64,000 nucleotides of DNA, taken from NCBI GenBank assembly GCA_036345935.2, contig JADWOT020000008.1, positions 9,132,156 through 9,196,155 of the forward strand. Direction: 5' to 3'. The translations under genes were made by a program, and so were the position numbers. The notes under the pieces are model-generated. The model ran no database searches and was not told the DNA's origin. It was given only the letters and a program-made list of their open reading frames with translations. Position 1 is the first letter of the stretch; each line of letters opens with the position of its first letter. This stretch comes from Taenia hydatigena. Lineage: Eukaryota; Platyhelminthes; Cestoda; Cyclophyllidea; Taeniidae. Shown piece after piece: positions 62,412-64,000 of this stretch.

Positions 62412-62624
62412 ATAATAGCACAAATGCATCTTTTGAGTGACTGGTGGTTGGAATGAACAGGCCTTTGGTTGGTAGGAGAGTACTTGTCTTATGGTCAACT
62501 CACCCTATCTACACCCCTTGGTAAAGAGCAGGCATTTAATGAACAACTTTTGGAATCAACGAAATCTGACTGCCGCTCAGCGAAACGCCTAGAGATCTTC
62601 GATCAAAGTCCAATATATTGTGGT

Positions 62625-62810
62625 TGTAATACTTTGTTTGTTAGAACTGCCGGTTTCTGTCAAGGTCACAGAGGTGGCCATATTGCCCTAGCTGCGTGGG
62701 CTGGCCTCTGAGCCATGCCAGCAGCCTTTTTCCCTCTGTCCGGTGAATATATATATTCTACTTTAGCATTCTGCCTTCTTTTGCTTTCGAGGAAGCCTCG
62801 GGACGCTACA
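62625..62810 (+). repeat. Left LTR of the intact TRIM
   Basis: 186 bp; the reference copy for the family in this window. It contains an AATATATATATT stretch at two-thirds of its length that could serve as a TATA-like promoter element (inference). Confidence 0.93.
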
Positions 62811-62828
62811 TTGGTGGCAGCGGAAAGC
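62811..62828 (+). other. Primer-binding site of the TRIM
   Basis: TTGGTGGCAGCGG directly abuts the left LTR, the expected position of the tRNA primer-binding site. The priming tRNA was not determined. Confidence 0.75.
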
Positions 62829-63317
62829 GAACCCGACTCTATAGGGTTTTTATCCCGATCTCCACCGACTGCGGCATGTTGCAGCGGTGCGAAAGAAGTG
62901 CAGGTGCTACGGATGGGCCACGAACGACGTCCACCTCCGGCATCTACCCCTTCTCCGTGCTCTACAAGAAAGCTATCAACAACTGAAGCGACACTAGCCA
63001 TGGACCATCCGGAAAGTTTCGTTCCAAAGATTACCCCTATTATACCTGCTTAAGGAGATCGGCGTGCTAACGCCTCCCTACGGACATACTGATGGTCGGC
63101 AGAACCACTTAGTCCGCATTTTGTTTCCAAGCTAGATGAAACTCGAAGTCTAATGCACTGCCAAGAGGGATCACTGACGTTGGTGTCAAGCATCGCCTCA
63201 ATCGCATCGAATGTTGGCGACTGGCATGGTTATCTCGTGGGCGCTTCTTGCAGCACTGAGTATGTTGTGATGGCTAACGCGGGCAATGTACCGAGGGGTG
63301 CGTCGGGGATGACGCTC

Positions 63318-63332
63318 GAAAGAGGAGAGGGG
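63318..63332 (+). other. Polypurine tract of the TRIM
   Basis: Fifteen consecutive purines end 3 nt before the right LTR, the usual site of plus-strand DNA priming. Confidence 0.8.
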
Positions 63333-63335
63333 CAA

Positions 63336-63521
63336 TGTAATACTTTGTTTGTTAGAACTGCCGGTTTCTGTCAAGGTCACAGAGGTGGCCATATTGCCCT
63401 AGCTGCGTGGGCTGGCCTCTGAGCCATGCCAGCAGCCTTTTTCCCTCTGTCCGGTGAATATATATATTCTACTTTAGCATTCTGCCTTCTTTTGCTTTCG
63501 AGGAAGCCTCGGGACGCTACA
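63336..63521 (+). repeat. Right LTR of the intact TRIM
   Basis: 186 bp, identical to the left LTR at every position I compared, and followed by the GTGGT duplication. Confidence 0.93.
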
Positions 63522-64000
63522 GTGGTGTCTTGAGATTTTACTAGGGACAAAAATAAATCCCTTGGACAGAATGCTTACATTCTACATGTATTGGTAATCA
63601 GAGTTAATGGGGTAGACCAGCTCATCCGGCGAAGGAACAATAACCAGGCCACGAAAATGTAGCCCTTAAGCAGAACTGTTTGCTAAACGACAAACTGCTA
63701 TAACAGTGCACTACCTGGCTCAAACACTTTTAAATTTTGGCACTTGAAAATTTCTTTTAATAGGTTATTTCTAGCACCTTGCTCAAAGAATATACGCCAA
63801 TGGGGCTGGAATGCACGACTAAAAATCTTAATAAGAAATGATTATGTCTGCTTAATCTCACAAACCAAAATTAGGAAACAGCGAAGGCGCTGTTGTTTTT
63901 GCAATTATAAGCGGTCAAAATAACCCCATTCTAAAGCGCATTTGTTTAACATGTTGAATTACTACAAAGCATTCTATTATTTATTTGAAACGGTGTCCTT

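Larger units (their letters stand above)
62625..63521 (+). mobile_element. Complete TRIM (terminal-repeat retrotransposon in miniature), 897 bp
   Basis: Two 186-bp LTRs (62625-62810 and 63336-63521) are identical by reading. They start TGTAATAC, end CGCTACA, and are flanked by the 5-bp duplication GTGGT (62620-62624 and 63522-63526). Directly after the left LTR is a primer-binding-site-like TTGGTGGCAGCGG. Directly before the right LTR is a purine tract GAAAGAGGAGAGGGG. The 525-bp interior codes for no gag, protease, reverse transcriptase or integrase, so it must be mobilised by another element. Identical LTRs point to a recent insertion. The structure fits the TRIM family described from taeniid tapeworms, but identity to it was not tested. 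Confidence 0.95.

Noticed and set aside
62628..63422. A conserved peptide containing AGFCQGHRGGHIALAAWAGL recurring in several ORFs
   Set aside because: It is the translated TRIM LTR. It repeats because the DNA repeats, the frames begin and end at arbitrary stops, and diverged copies break it.
16855..63521. The 186-bp repeat as a SINE or MITE
   Set aside because: It has TG...CA ends, 5-bp target duplications, and occurs as a direct pair flanking a primer-binding site and purine tract. There is no tRNA-like A/B box pair with a tail, and no long inverted repeats.
1..64000. tRNA, rRNA, spliced-leader RNA genes or CRISPR arrays
   Set aside because: I scanned for T-loop GGTTCGAATC-like boxes, leader-like sequence and regularly spaced repeats and found none I could support by eye.

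Overview
This is eukaryotic nuclear DNA. I judge it to be flatworm, most probably a tapeworm of the Taenia/Echinococcus group. The evidence is indirect. Genes are split by extremely short GT-AG introns (many 28-41 nt), several start codons sit just behind pyrimidine-AG acceptors as in genomes that trans-splice a leader, base composition is moderate, spacing is about one gene per 6-8 kb, and the window is scattered with a short non-coding LTR element of the TRIM type, which is known from taeniid tapeworms. Species was not tested by any search. There is no sign of bacterial operons, CRISPR, rRNA or tRNA.

Layout. 1-9 kb: no gene recognised. 9.08-9.56 kb (-): a two-repeat beta-thymosin. 10.05-11.21 kb (+): spliceosome factor CWC15. 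12.52-13.84 kb (+): an SDHAF1 assembly factor whose stop codon overlaps the start codon of TAMM41 (TAATG), an apparent two-cistron gene for two mitochondrial inner-membrane/matrix proteins. 14.38-14.73 kb (+): a three-exon 66-aa protein, possibly MOZART1-like. 18.2-18.9 kb (+): an ANKRD10-like ankyrin protein. 19.7-26.3 kb (+): scattered coding-like exons of one or more genes I cannot name. 27-34 kb: mostly non-coding with LTR copies and a GT microsatellite. 35.1-36.5 kb (-): a probable PPP1R15-type PP1 regulatory subunit. 37.74-41.35 kb (+): TAF5, all 11 exons resolved (730 aa). 42.72-54.17 kb (+): a quiescin sulfhydryl oxidase with a 5.8-kb intron. 57.76-58.48 kb (+): intronless PIGL. 58.88-59.18 kb (+): a 64-aa single-pass membrane protein. 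59.23-60.23 kb (-): a seven-exon CCDC42/CFAP73-type (DUF4200) coiled-coil protein. 60.7-63.5 kb: a dense cluster of the LTR element, ending in one intact 897-bp TRIM with identical 186-bp LTRs, a primer-binding site, a polypurine tract and a 5-bp target duplication.

The genes are mostly single-copy housekeeping functions with no operon-like functional theme, except SDHAF1/TAMM41. The most informative non-genic signal is the TRIM/LTR family. There are at least 13 full, solo, truncated, nested or inverted copies, several with exact target-site duplications. The most interesting genic signal is the SDHAF1-TAMM41 overlap, which has a good splice-acceptor-like tract inside the end of the first reading frame. 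Exon boundaries below were placed by hand from GT/AG sites and reading phase and carry that uncertainty.
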